Positions 9,501-16,300 of a stretch of DNA of 18,218 nt are shown in pieces. The first letter of the stretch is position 1; every line of letters starts with the position of its first letter. Position numbers and translations under genes: made by a program. Below the pieces are notes generated by a model. That model was not told the origin of the DNA and searched no databases. It worked only from the letters and a program-made list of their open reading frames with translations. The stretch is taken from NCBI GenBank assembly GCA_004335635.1, contig QAXH01004568.1, forward strand, positions 7,093 through 25,310, written 5' to 3'. This stretch comes from Chloromonas sp. AAM2. Lineage: Eukaryota > Chlorophyta > Chlorophyceae > Chlamydomonadales > Chlamydomonadaceae.

Positions 9501-10129
9501 TGTGCTCCAATCAATCCATCCAACAAAATGTCGGTGTGTTCCAGCATAGGAGTGCATGCTCGAGACAGGCAGTTACCAATGTGCAGGAGTGGCACGCATC
9601 ACTTTGCTGTACCTTGAAGTTGTTGAAGTTTGCCACACTGTCAGCGTACCGCAGGAATTCGTCCTGACCTTGCACTGTCCCAACAGCTCTGCAAGACAGC
9701 AAAGCAGACATGGCAGTAGCCAATTGCAGTTGCCGTTTAGATCCCTGACACCAGCTCAGCCACCCCGAGAGCACCCCGCAACGATGCATTCGTTCCGTTG
9801 CTGCGCGCCTGACCTGTACGTGGCTTGGATGGGAGCACGCGAGCCCCCCTGAAATTTCACCATCGCCGAGCGCAGGAAATCCGCAGCTTGTTGCGAACCA
9901 CCAGCATGAACCTACGTACATGCGACAATCACCACCTCTTGTATCAACTGGGGGTGTTCCTTGATCCTTGTGCAAGTCGCGATAACAGTTTATTATTGCT
10001 CTCTCAACCTGCCTGGTACAAAGCCTCTCCCGTAGGGGTAGTGCTCTGTGCAGCTGCTTGTGAAATGAACAGCGCTGCCACGGAGAGCAACAGGATGGAA
10101 GCGGACAGCCTCTGGGCTGGCCGAGCCAT
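396..10129 (-). CDS. Secreted or membrane protein with tandem PstS-like binding domains, 22 exons (3' end outside window)
   Basis: Exons in transcription order: 10129-10013, 9911-9814, 9688-9613, 9387-9271, 8784-8681, 8306-8102, 7629-7533, 6933-6824, 6441-6354, 5993-5900, 5389-5305, 5095-5020, 4777-4560, 4305-4234, 4044-3827, 3628-3522, 3132-3049, 2738-2557, 2040-1804, 1467-1294, 867-775, 506-396. They total 2763 nt (921 codons) with every splice phase matching and no stop. Residues 1-27 are a signal peptide. Domain 1 (about 40-400) and domain 2 (about 455-850) each follow the PstS order: glycine loop, VxxxYRAVG-like strand, PMAIGSISIFYN / PLLIRPIALTYT, SPC...(K/R)WND, a degenerate phosphate loop, an 'IGF' or 'VEY' strand, and FFQYIF / FLQYVY near the end. 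The mature part has only six cysteines (147, 218, 580, 618, 623, 637) and at least five N-glycosylation sequons, which fits an extracellular location. Residues 865-921 are polar and helix-prone. The fold call is confident; ligand and role are unknown. A sensor or receptor is inferred. Confidence 0.85.
775..867 (-). CDS. Gene 1 exon 21
   Basis: Acceptor GTTCCACAG, donor CCAAG/GTACGC, phase 0 at both ends. Encodes EANPGERPYITSYLPSGG then VQVQSLNQAK. It contains an internal 36-base segment with intron-like ends (819-854). Confidence 0.75.
868..1293 (-). other. Gene 1 intron 20 (426 bp)
   Basis: GTAAGT...CACAG boundaries. It holds two copies of a 14-base element containing TACCAGGCTG (975-988, 1037-1050) and a duplicated CAGTAAACAGCA stretch (1220-1270). 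No coding signal. Confidence 0.75.
1294..1467 (-). CDS. Gene 1 exon 20: FLQYVY helix and end of domain 2
   Basis: Acceptor CACTGCAG, donor CTG/GTAAGT. GFLQYVYTTYQTSG matches the 'fl.ya...G' helix. An alanine/proline-rich insert follows, with LADYGRSS, a seven-residue match (ADYGRSS) to exon 10. Confidence 0.85.
1468..1803 (-). other. Gene 1 intron 19 (336 bp)
   Basis: GTAGGC...TGCAG boundaries. Three copies of GTACACACACAG at 1511, 1528 and 1558. Nothing else noted. Confidence 0.75.
1804..2040 (-). CDS. Gene 1 exon 19: domain 2 C-terminal lobe
   Basis: Acceptor TAACCAG, donor CTGCAG/GTAGGC. Encodes KAVLRLSTQMPPSSYGEQLL and TVYPLSRIDYLAVP, the YPl...yl.vp element. An earlier GTGACA donor (exon end 1873) would break the frame of exon 20. 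Confidence 0.85.
2041..2556 (-). other. Gene 1 intron 18 (516 bp)
   Basis: GTACGG...ACCAG boundaries. The plus-strand AGCAGAT word recurs around 2060-2110. No gene seen in either strand. Confidence 0.75.
2557..2738 (-). CDS. Gene 1 exon 18: VEY strand of domain 2
   Basis: Acceptor TATGCAG, donor CAG/GTACGG. Encodes WAVEYSAFGLKEAALQELGA then WVVAS, aligned with the 'IGYveyaya' strand and helix. Contains the sequon NVS. Confidence 0.87.
2739..3048 (-). other. Gene 1 intron 17 (310 bp)
   Basis: GTAAGG...TGCAG boundaries. I see no repeat or coding feature in it. Confidence 0.75.
3049..3132 (-). CDS. Gene 1 exon 17: VNC segment of domain 2
   Basis: Acceptor TTCGCAG, donor CAAG/GTAAGG. Encodes VISYVKVNCPAVEV, with Cys637 at the position equivalent to Cys218 of domain 1. 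Confidence 0.85.
3133..3521 (-). other. Gene 1 intron 16 (389 bp)
   Basis: GTGCGC...CGCAG boundaries with a pyrimidine-rich 3' end. Nothing else seen. Confidence 0.75.
3522..3628 (-). CDS. Gene 1 exon 16: WND motif and degenerate ligand loop of domain 2
   Basis: Acceptor AATGCAG, donor CAAG/GTGCGC. Encodes WNDGALAADNGDFKLPDNAI, then KLYAPCNGPSCGMM where the family has RxDxSGTT. Cys618 and Cys623 are specific to this domain. Confidence 0.88.
3827..4044 (-). CDS. Gene 1 exon 15: PLLIRPIALTYT and SPC motif of domain 2
   Basis: Acceptor TTTTCTCGCAG, donor ACGAG/GTGCGT (phase 2). Encodes LPTEQWRALGQNGVQVLQMP, LLIRPIALTYT and VKISPCNLAKILTGAIT, in the same order as exons 4-5. Contains Cys580. Confidence 0.9.
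4234..4305 (-). CDS. Gene 1 exon 14: domain 2
   Basis: Acceptor GTGCAG, donor ATG/GTAAGA, phase 0 at both ends. Encodes DVTENVDNLYQLLLPNAS. Both of its intron positions roughly match those around exon 3 in domain 1. Confidence 0.78.
4560..4777 (-). CDS. Gene 1 exon 13: start of binding domain 2
   Basis: Follows GTCCAG and ends CACGAG/GTGAGG. Encodes an acidic helix (LEDEIIELWQNLTRLEN), then VVRSAGSAFGNAGPIVKSMM and YPVRFVHE, which parallel exon 2 of domain 1. Contains the sequon NLT. Confidence 0.88.
4860..5010. repeat. Short direct repeats in gene 1 intron 12
   Basis: A 17-base element ending GTAGGGTACCCA occurs at 4860 and 4900 (40 bp apart). GGTCACACTCTACTT is duplicated head to tail at 4981-4995 and 4996-5010. 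Confidence 0.9.
5020..5095 (-). CDS. Gene 1 exon 12: linker between the two binding domains
   Basis: Acceptor TTCCTGTGCAG, donor CGAG/GTGCGC. It converts phase 0 to phase 1 exactly as exons 11 and 13 require. The translation is proline- and glutamine-containing linker sequence (RQVNAQIQVAPGTVPWTF). Confidence 0.75.
5305..5389 (-). CDS. Gene 1 exon 11: last helix of domain 1
   Basis: Follows GTGCAG and ends GAG/GTGAGC. YIFKQENAYLVEENGLMKLP plus ESFRAQIE matches the family ending 'f..wa...G......gy..lP......v'. Confidence 0.87.
5390..5899 (-). other. Gene 1 intron 10 (510 bp)
   Basis: GTACGT...GTGCAG boundaries. Contains a C-rich and AAC-rich patch near 5455-5495. No gene seen. Confidence 0.75.
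5900..5993 (-). CDS. Gene 1 exon 10: DAFPLTTLIYAYV element of domain 1
   Basis: Follows CTTGCAG; the donor is CA/GTACGT (phase 2). A donor four bases downstream was discarded because it puts exon 11 in a frame with a stop. FPLTTLIYAYVA equals the 'yPit..t..lv' element of PstS. Confidence 0.88.
5994..6353 (-). other. Gene 1 intron 9 (360 bp)
   Basis: GTAAGT...TTGCAG boundaries. No repeat or coding feature recognised. Confidence 0.75.
6354..6441 (-). CDS. Gene 1 exon 9: domain 1 C-terminal lobe
   Basis: Follows CTCGCAG and ends ATTG/GTAAGT. Encodes VFRAPGSILQRPATEDW and NVNFVNADNI, leading into the YPLT-like element in the next exon. Confidence 0.85.
6442..6823 (-). other. Gene 1 intron 8 (382 bp)
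   Basis: GTAAGT...CGCAG boundaries. A plus-strand frame of 146 codons crosses it but runs antisense through exon 8 and has no recognisable motif. Confidence 0.75.
6824..6933 (-). CDS. Gene 1 exon 8: helix after the IGF strand
   Basis: Follows GTTGCAG and ends GCT/GTAAGT. Encodes LDEARLENAQGVRTLAAGLN, aligned with the 'ya....l....l.n..G' stretch of the family. Confidence 0.85.
6934..7532 (-). other. Gene 1 intron 7 (599 bp)
   Basis: GTAGGT...TGCAG boundaries, the longest intron of gene 1. Nothing recognisable within. Confidence 0.75.
7533..7629 (-). CDS. Gene 1 exon 7: IGF strand of domain 1
   Basis: Follows GAGCAG and ends TACG/GTAGGT (phase 1). AINATTHSIGFLPTSVGIEY corresponds to the 'v...pgaIGYve' element of PstS proteins. 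Contains a glycosylation sequon, NAT. Confidence 0.88.
7630..8101 (-). other. Gene 1 intron 6 (472 bp)
   Basis: GTGAGA...GAGCAG boundaries. Contains an ATC/GAT-rich patch at about 8025-8047. No gene seen. Confidence 0.75.
8102..8306 (-). CDS. Gene 1 exon 6: ligand-loop region of domain 1
   Basis: Follows GCTGCAG and ends AAC/GTGAGA. The segment PMTVFAYAQAYSAAYTLTKW sits where bacterial PstS has the RSDGSGTT phosphate loop, but Arg and the SGTT core are missing. Cys218 (ELKC) is here. A threonine run (TTTTT) lies near the start. Confidence 0.87.
8307..8680 (-). other. Gene 1 intron 5 (374 bp) with TGCATGCA tract
   Basis: GTGAGA...CTGCAG boundaries. Around 8490-8540 there is alternating purine-pyrimidine sequence built on TGCATGCATGCATG and TGTGTG. 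Confidence 0.75.
8681..8784 (-). CDS. Gene 1 exon 5: SPC...KWND motif of domain 1
   Basis: Follows CATGCAG and ends CAACAA/GTGAGA (phase 2). It encodes LALSPCLVNRIWTEG and TFKWNDLEL, equal to the family element 'L....L..I..G.I..WND'. It contains Cys147. Confidence 0.9.
8958..9027. repeat. 21-bp tandem repeat, three copies plus partial
   Basis: Exact copies at 8958-8978, 8979-8999 and 9000-9020, then GTGCCTG. It lies in the 486-bp intron 4 of gene 1 (8785-9270), which otherwise shows nothing. Confidence 0.93.
9271..9387 (-). CDS. Gene 1 exon 4: PMAIGSISIFYN strand of domain 1
   Basis: Phase 0 at both ends, after ATGTAG and before GTTGGT. The QLPMAIGSISIFYN strand is the family's typical 'P..iG.i.i.yN' element, one of the clearest matches in the gene. 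Confidence 0.88.
9613..9688 (-). CDS. Gene 1 exon 3: RAVG segment of domain 1
   Basis: Follows TTGCAG and ends AAG/GTACAG. It encodes RAVGTVQGQDEF, aligned with the GSGxGxxxF phosphate-contact loop of the PstS family, but altered. Confidence 0.85.
9814..9911 (-). CDS. Gene 1 exon 2: start of binding domain 1
   Basis: Follows ACGTAG and ends TACAG/GTCAGG (phase 2). It encodes the glycine loop VHAGGSQQAADFLRSAM and APIQATY, matching the first strand and helix of PstS-like domains. Domain 2 has the counterpart SAGSAFGNAGPIVKSMM. Confidence 0.75.
10013..10129 (-). CDS. Gene 1 exon 1: start codon and signal peptide
   Basis: The ATG at 10129-10127 opens a classic signal peptide: MARPAQ, a hydrophobic core ILLLSVAALFI, then an AAA/QS cleavage site. 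An in-frame ATG at 10210 would add 27 residues ahead of it and spoil the signal peptide, so the downstream ATG is preferred. The 3' end is uncertain. A GC donor after TACCAG keeps phase 0 with exon 2 at 9911. A GT donor at 10009 with exon 2 starting at 9886 also keeps frame and gives seven fewer residues. Confidence 0.75.
10049..10129 (-). other. Signal peptide of gene 1 (residues 1-27)
   Basis: Two arginines are followed by a hydrophobic run and small residues (SQAAAQS) typical of signal peptidase cleavage after AAA. This indicates entry into the secretory pathway. Confidence 0.8.
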
Positions 10130-10767
10130 GGTGGATGGTGGGGTGATGGGCTGGCAATCGCAGGCAAGCAGGGGCTGCGTCAACGGCGCCTTCACTGCAA
10201 CAGCGAGCAATGATGAGGCGTACTAGAGCCTTGGCGGAAGCCATCGCAAAGTCTTCAAGTCGGGCCAGAACGGCTGATTCCGTTTTATCGTTTTTCTTGC
10301 CGGGTCCGGCTTGCACTTCACACTGGTGTCGAGCGATTGGAAAGGCGGGAAGTGTCCAATGCGCAGCCGCTTGTATCTTGTTGCGCAGATTGAGCTCTGT
10401 CCTGAGACTGCTCAGCTCGCACAAGCCAGAATCCAGACCATTTGATAACCCTGCGTTCCTGGTGAGAACAAGAATTGGACCCATCGACTTGGCAGCACAG
10501 CATCTATGGAAAGCAGGCCTCTCCTTATAGTATAAAAATAGCAGGAGGAGTGGCAGAGGGGGTGTGCGGATTTCGACTGTATCGCCATGCCCAAACTGTT
10601 GCTACTAGCCATCCAGCTGGGCACTGGGCACTGGGCACTGCCCTTGCACTCTGTAGTCTACAGTCATACAGTTGGAGCGCAGCAATGCACAGCAATGTGA
10701 CCTGGCCATTCTGCAGCCTTGCACATCCAGAGGTCGCTAGGGCCAGGGAGGGCGGGTCGAGCTCAAC
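10130..10767. other. Upstream region of gene 1
   Basis: Should hold the 5' UTR and promoter of gene 1 on the minus strand. I recognise no gene. Bases 10618-10640 carry three copies of the 7-base word GGGCACT. Confidence 0.5.
10525..10540. promoter_or_regulatory. TATA-like A/T-rich element
   Basis: TATAGTATAAAAATA reads as a TATA box on the plus strand and as TATAAGG on the minus strand, about 400 bp upstream of the gene 1 start. It is the only such element seen near that start. Its use in either direction is unproven. Confidence 0.3.
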
Positions 10768-11628
10768 GTGATTTGCTTGTCATGTGCAGTGCTGCCAGCT
10801 GACGCCCTTGGTGCCTGGCTCTGCCTGACCACTGACGTGCGAGCATATGTAGCCCGACACCTGAACAAACTAGGAAACAGTAGCGCAATTGTGACCCCGA
10901 AGGCGGCGCAAGACAGCAGCACTTCAGCAAGAGGCCCCATCAGCCTCTGTTGTGGAATGCTAGCACGGGTTGCTAACAGTGCTTATGTCCGGCAAACAGA
11001 CTTTGCAAGCACGCAAAGCACAGCAAGCATTGCCAGCTTGTTGTGCACAAGAATGGCTCCTGCTCAACGGTGCCAGATGGCCTTCCAGTCCATGGTAGCA
11101 GACATGGTGCACAATCCACCGGCTAATCCTCACACTCGACACTACTCTGGTCCGGGTGTCTGGCTCTGCCTGACCACTGACGTGCGAGTGCATGTGGCTC
11201 GGCACCTGAACGAACCAGGGAACAGTAGCACATTTGTGACCACCAAAGCGCAGCAGGCCACAGCACTTCACCTGCTCACAAACAGGAGCAAGCCCCCGCA
11301 CATTCTTAACAGAGTGATCAAGACAAGGCTGCTTTTGGAGCGCGGACATGACAGCGCTGACCAGTCTTTCCTAAGTGGTCATGATCTGCACAGAGATGTT
11401 GCCGGGCATCTTTGCGCAGCACACGTCGACAGCATGCATAACTGCAGTGCTCCTTACGGACGCTTCTACTCTACGCTTGATCAGTCTGCAACCATTGCAT
11501 ACCAATGCCTACTATGCAATCCTGTAGAAACCCGGGCCCAGATATATGCCAAGGGGTGTGGAGATGCACCAGATGTGGCCATGGGCCAGATTCGTAAAGA
11601 ACATGGCCTCTGTTACATGAGTAAATGA
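10768..11628 (+). other. Stop-free frame of about 860 bases, unrecognised
   Basis: A 286-codon open stretch between the two genes, with no ATG at its upstream end (the first codon is GTG). It contains two related segments, WLCLTTDVRAYVARHLN and WLCLTTDVRVHVARHLN, 115 codons apart. Several of the differences between them are silent, which mildly favours past coding. I recognise no family. It could be an exon of an undetected gene, a relic of a mobile element, or chance. Confidence 0.25.
10811..11275. repeat. Diverged direct repeat pair 345 bp apart
   Basis: About 100 bases starting near 10811 recur near 11156 at roughly 80-85% identity by eye. Both copies contain CTCTGCCTGACCACTGACGT. Confidence 0.85.
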
Positions 11629-12946
11629 CGCCTCTTTCTTGGCTTCTGCGACCTCCTGTGCGGCTGTGGGTGCAAGGTGCATGGATCCGTGAACCTTGTC
11701 ACCATGACACGCACAGGTCGTCACACAGGCTAACTCTCGAGTGCTGGAGTGTAAGCAGAGAAAAACAACCTAAGCACTGCTAATCGCACTTGTCAAGTGG
11801 GAAGCTATCCTGGGAGTTTAGCCTACTGTTGGCACACCCTAGACTTGGTGGCAGCAAAACGCACGCAAACCAGCCTTGGAGGAGGCCGTCCGCACGCGGT
11901 GCAGTATTTGCAGGCTGTCAGCTCGCGCGATCAGCAAATTGAACCTACAACAGCTCGCTGCACGTGTTGTGTCGGAGTCCCAATTGGGTGGTCAAACCGG
12001 GGGGGTTGCGCTCCAAGTGGTCAAACACATGCACGCTAATTGCTGAGCCCTTTCAGCGGGCTTACGTTCAAAAGACTGTGAAACAGTTTTGCGACAGACT
12101 GTGCGAAGTCAACCTTGGCAAGACCGGATGCTGTGAACACTGCAGCTTCCTCGGGACACGTGGATAGGCGGGAAGGTGAGTGGAGCTCGTGGAGCATACA
12201 AGCAAATGCACCGTTGCGTGCCATGCACTCGCCGTCCAGAGCACGCATGTCCCCAGAGCATGCATGTCCCGCATGTCGGGCTGATGCAGCAACCACATGT
12301 CATCTCATGCGTTGCATTTGACATTGGACATGTCCCTTTCATCCCCATGCATTCAATTTGGGCGGCATTGGATTATTTGCTTCTTGACATGGAGACGACC
12401 TTCAGCAAATGTCTGGTCAGTTGGCTGACTGGTCCATAGGCACAGTGGCTAGCTGATTAGTTGGTTGCACAGTCAAACGACACAAGGTCATTTGATAGCA
12501 TGCATGCACACAAAGGAGGGAGCTGTCGTGCCCCGCAGTCAGTAGCTAATCTTGCATGCACATAGTTTCCGCGTTGGTTGTAAGGCTTGTTCTTTTGCAA
12601 TTGCATGCATTACGCAAGGCAATGCACGCCCGGTTGCCTCAAGCCTCTCACTATCTTTGTTCCTCTCTCGCTGCCCCACTGACCTGCACACAAAGGACGA
12701 ATTGACGGTTTTTAACACGTGCAGCATGTGTCGGTAATGAACAGTTAGCAGCATACCTGTGCGTGTAGTGATGGCTGTTGCTTTTTGTTCAAGCTCGGAT
12801 GCTGATGTTGCGCATGGGTTCACCAGCCCGCACCCCCCTTTGCCCTGCAGCTTGCTCCTTGCTCACTGATTGGTAACAGAAGGGTCACCGTGTCAAGGTT
12901 TAACTGTCCTGCTGTCTTGCATGGCCAGGACGAGGGCCGGCAACAA
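11629..12946. other. Upstream region of gene 2
   Basis: No gene recognised in 1.3 kb. Repeated GCATGT/GCATGC words cluster at 12230-12300. The promoter and 5' UTR of the glycosyltransferase gene should lie toward the right end, but I see no clear core element. Confidence 0.5.
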
Positions 12947-13376
12947 ATGACACGTCAGCATAGCCCCTCCTCTCGTGGCTCCAACAGAAGATTCCTGACC
13001 GCTCTAGCTATCACAGTAGCAGCCTGCAACGTGCTTGCCCTGCTGCTCTTCTCTCTCCGAGGCAGCCACAGCTCCACCCACGTGACCGTCTCTACAGCAC
13101 GTGCAGCACGTGGTTTGCAAACCTTGGGGACCAATGACATTACTCGAGGCGACTCTGTGCTCTCATTGCCTGGTGGTACACAGTTAGGTCAGAACTCAGC
13201 GAAGGCCGAGCTTAAGGGGCAACAAGCGGCCAATTCTGCGGCTGCACAGAAAGAACAACAACATGCCTCTGTGCAGATTGTGCAGCGGGCAGTGCGTTTT
13301 GATCACAGCCAGGACGTCAAGCGAAAGAAGCCGGCGCACGGCACGCACCAATGCGACCCTGCATTCAGGGGCCCAG
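12947..13376 (+). CDS. Gene 2 exon 1: start, membrane anchor and stem
   Basis: The ATG at 12947 (ACAAATGAC) is the first in this frame; the open frame upstream has only a GTG. The ATG at 12921 is in another frame. It encodes the anchor and a Q/A/S-rich stem. The donor is CCCAG/GTGAGCC (phase 1). Confidence 0.82.
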
Positions 13377-16300
13377 GTGAGCCTTGGACGGGCTGTAGGC
13401 TGAGCCGTGGACGGGCTGTAGGTTGAGTCGTGAACGGGCTTTAGGCTGAGCCTTGGATGGGCTGAAGGTTGAACCTTGGACAGGCTGTGGAGAGGGCCTT
13501 GGACAGGCTATGGGGTGAACCTTGGATGGGCTGTAAGGTGAACCTTGGACAGGCTGTAGGTTGAATTTTGGACGGGCTGTAGGCTGAGCCTTATACGGGC
13601 TGTGGGGTGAGCCTTGGACGGGCTGTAAGGTGAACCTTGGAAGGGCTGTAGGCTGAGCCTTGGACGGGCTGTGGGGTGAGCCTTGGACGGGCTGTGTGGT
13701 GAGCCTTGGACGGGCTGTGTGGTGAACCTTGGACGCCTGATTGAGTCACTCCCTTGCTCGCTCTCGTTTTCACTCCTGCAGATGAATACCCAAATCCCAA
13801 CCTTGCCAAGAAGCAGCTGGAGTGGCCACTGTGGTGGATGGCTCCTTTCTTTGACAAGACGTCCTTCGGGTGAGCCAACCTAGCTTATCTGGTCATGGCA
13901 AACAATGTTCAAGTCCTTGGTTCATGGCAATACAAAGTCAATCGTACTTGCATGTTGCGATGTTGGGCCATGCTGCTGTCCGTGTGGCTTCTCGTGCAGA
14001 CTGGAACGCACAGCTGTGCTAAACAACGGCTGCCGCCCCAGTCACAGCCTGGGTCTTAATCTGACTCAGACCCACTGCCTGGCTGTGAGCTGCCTGGCTC
14101 ACTGGCTTGCTGTGAACTGTCAACTGCCCGCCTGTGTGCGCAGGAAGGAGGCGGCCACCATGTTGCTGGGAGCTGTCAGGTGCGACTGGGTGGGCTCATG
14201 TTGTTTAGACAGTTGGTATGTGTGCGTTTGTTTCACTGGACACCAAAGATAGTGTAAGCAAAGGCAAAAAATCAAAGAGCGAAGTCTCAAGAGCTTAGCC
14301 GGTAAGGTCTTACGCTATTCACTGCCCAGCTATCCAGCGACCGCCATCGGTGTGGCGACCAAACGCCCACCAAACGCCCACCAAACGCCCACCATACGCC
14401 CGCCACACGCCCACCATACGCCCACCACACGCCCACCAAATGCCCACCACACACACGCAGGTCCGAGGCCGTGCCCTCCAGCCACCTGTGGCTGGGCACC
14501 ACCCAGGGGGACTGTCACTACGGGGTGGACGACTCGATGCCCCGGGCAGACTTTGACACACTCGATGCGGCCAGGCACAAGGCGAACAAGTGCTTCTCAG
14601 CCATCGTGGTGTGCCACAGGTGGGTTGGGAGGGGGTTAGGTTCTACCATAACCACCATGGGCCACGGCCACTACCATAACCACCATGGGCCACGGCCACT
14701 ACCATAACCACCATGGGCCACGGCCACTACCTTAACCACCCAAAATGCCAAAACCGCAAAAGAACGCCCCAAATGGCCATCAAAGTCCCTAAAAAGCCAT
14801 TTTATTGGCACATCATATGGCAACAACATTGGCATTGTGGCAAAGCGCATGTGGACACGTTTGTGCTGTATGTCAGCCGTTATGCTGTATCATGGGAGCA
14901 ACGTAGGAAACGTGCAAAACCGTGCAGGGCCACAGCTACACTTGTCACAGCGTATCAGCTGCCAATCAATTGCATCCCAAATTTTGCCGGTAAATCACGG
15001 GGGGAGGGGTAAAAGACCATGACCCTACCACAAAGAATGGCCTTGGACTTTCCAAAATAGGACCACTTTTGGAACCCACCCAGAAACGGCTCAGAATTAC
15101 ATGAACAGGGGCTCAATTGACAGCTCTTGTCAAGGCCTATTCCCTGGACAACTTGGTTGCATAGTTCATTTGAACAATGCCCCCCGGGGTAAATTATTAA
15201 ATAGCAGGGTTGCACTACCACCATTGTCTAATGTCTGAGTGACACAATGCTGTGTGCAGCCTGCCGCCCTTCTGGGCTCGGCCCAAGAACCGCTGGGACA
15301 CATGCCAGCCCTGCCCCCCTGTGGGATACACACCGGCCGTCACCATTGGAAGAGCCATGGCAGAAACTGACCGGTGAGTATCACGTGACTACACCACGTG
15401 CACATGATTTTATCACACCACGTGCACAAAATCACACCACTCTCTCTCTCTCTCTCCCCCATCTTCCTCTGTGCCTGTCCCCATGGCCCCCTGCCCTTCT
15501 TTGCACTTCAGTTCCAGCAAGTGTGACACATTTGTCTTCCTTGACTTGGTCCATACAGAGATTGCAATCTTCACGTCAGAACCACGTGACGTCAGGAATC
15601 GTAATACCATGTCAGATCATGTGGTCCATTGGTCCTGCTCCTTCCCATGGCCGCAGTTACCATCCAGAGTTCGTTCAGCAATGCAACCGAATGGATGAGA
15701 TCTGGGTGCCCAGTCAGTTCTCAGCTCAAGTGCTCAAAGATTCAGGTAAACACTGTAAACACAGGTACTGCACCTGGCAGCTGTCATGCAAGAAAGTGTT
15801 TCGATTACCTAGAGTGTACGCCTTCCCTGTTGGTATGCCGATTGATTCTGCTACGATTCTGCTACAATTGATTCTGCTATTTCGCTACAATTCTGCTACA
15901 ATTGATTCTGCTATTTCGCTACAATTCTGCTACAATTGATTCTGCTATTTCGCTACAATTCTGTTACAATTGATTCTGGCAGAATTGTAGCAGAGTTGCA
16001 TGTCCGCCACTGCCGATTGTCAGGCCCATGAGCCTCACTGGTGCTGCATCAGTCTCCTTGGAAGTGAATCGTCGCCTGAGTTGTTGTCTTTCGCTTGGAA
16101 GATTGTTGCCAGCTATGCTGACATTACTCAACTGCATCACACACATCTGACGTGCCAGCTCAATTTTGTACTTTCCGATGATTTTGTCACGTGCCAGCTC
16201 CAATACTGCAAACTTCAGGTGTGACTGTTCCGCTCATCCGGGTGCTGCCCATTGCTGTCAACACGTCCCTGTACAACCCTAGTAACGTCCAGCCCCTCGG

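Noticed and set aside
396..10129. Several separate prokaryotic-type genes (a phosphate-transport operon)
   Set aside because: Each PstS-like fragment is bounded by splice consensus, phases match throughout, and no ribosome binding sites or full-length frames exist.
12176..12439. Plus-strand frame upstream of the glycosyltransferase
   Set aside because: Short, histidine/methionine-rich translation of GCATGT-type repeats; no family resemblance.
13591..13878. Minus-strand frame with repeated RPRLTPQPV-like units
   Set aside because: Shadow of the 23-bp minisatellite and of exon 2 of the glycosyltransferase.
14287..14578. Minus-strand frames rich in GVWWAFGGR repeats
   Set aside because: Produced in several frames at once by the 11-bp repeat, which is a sign of repeat translation rather than a protein.
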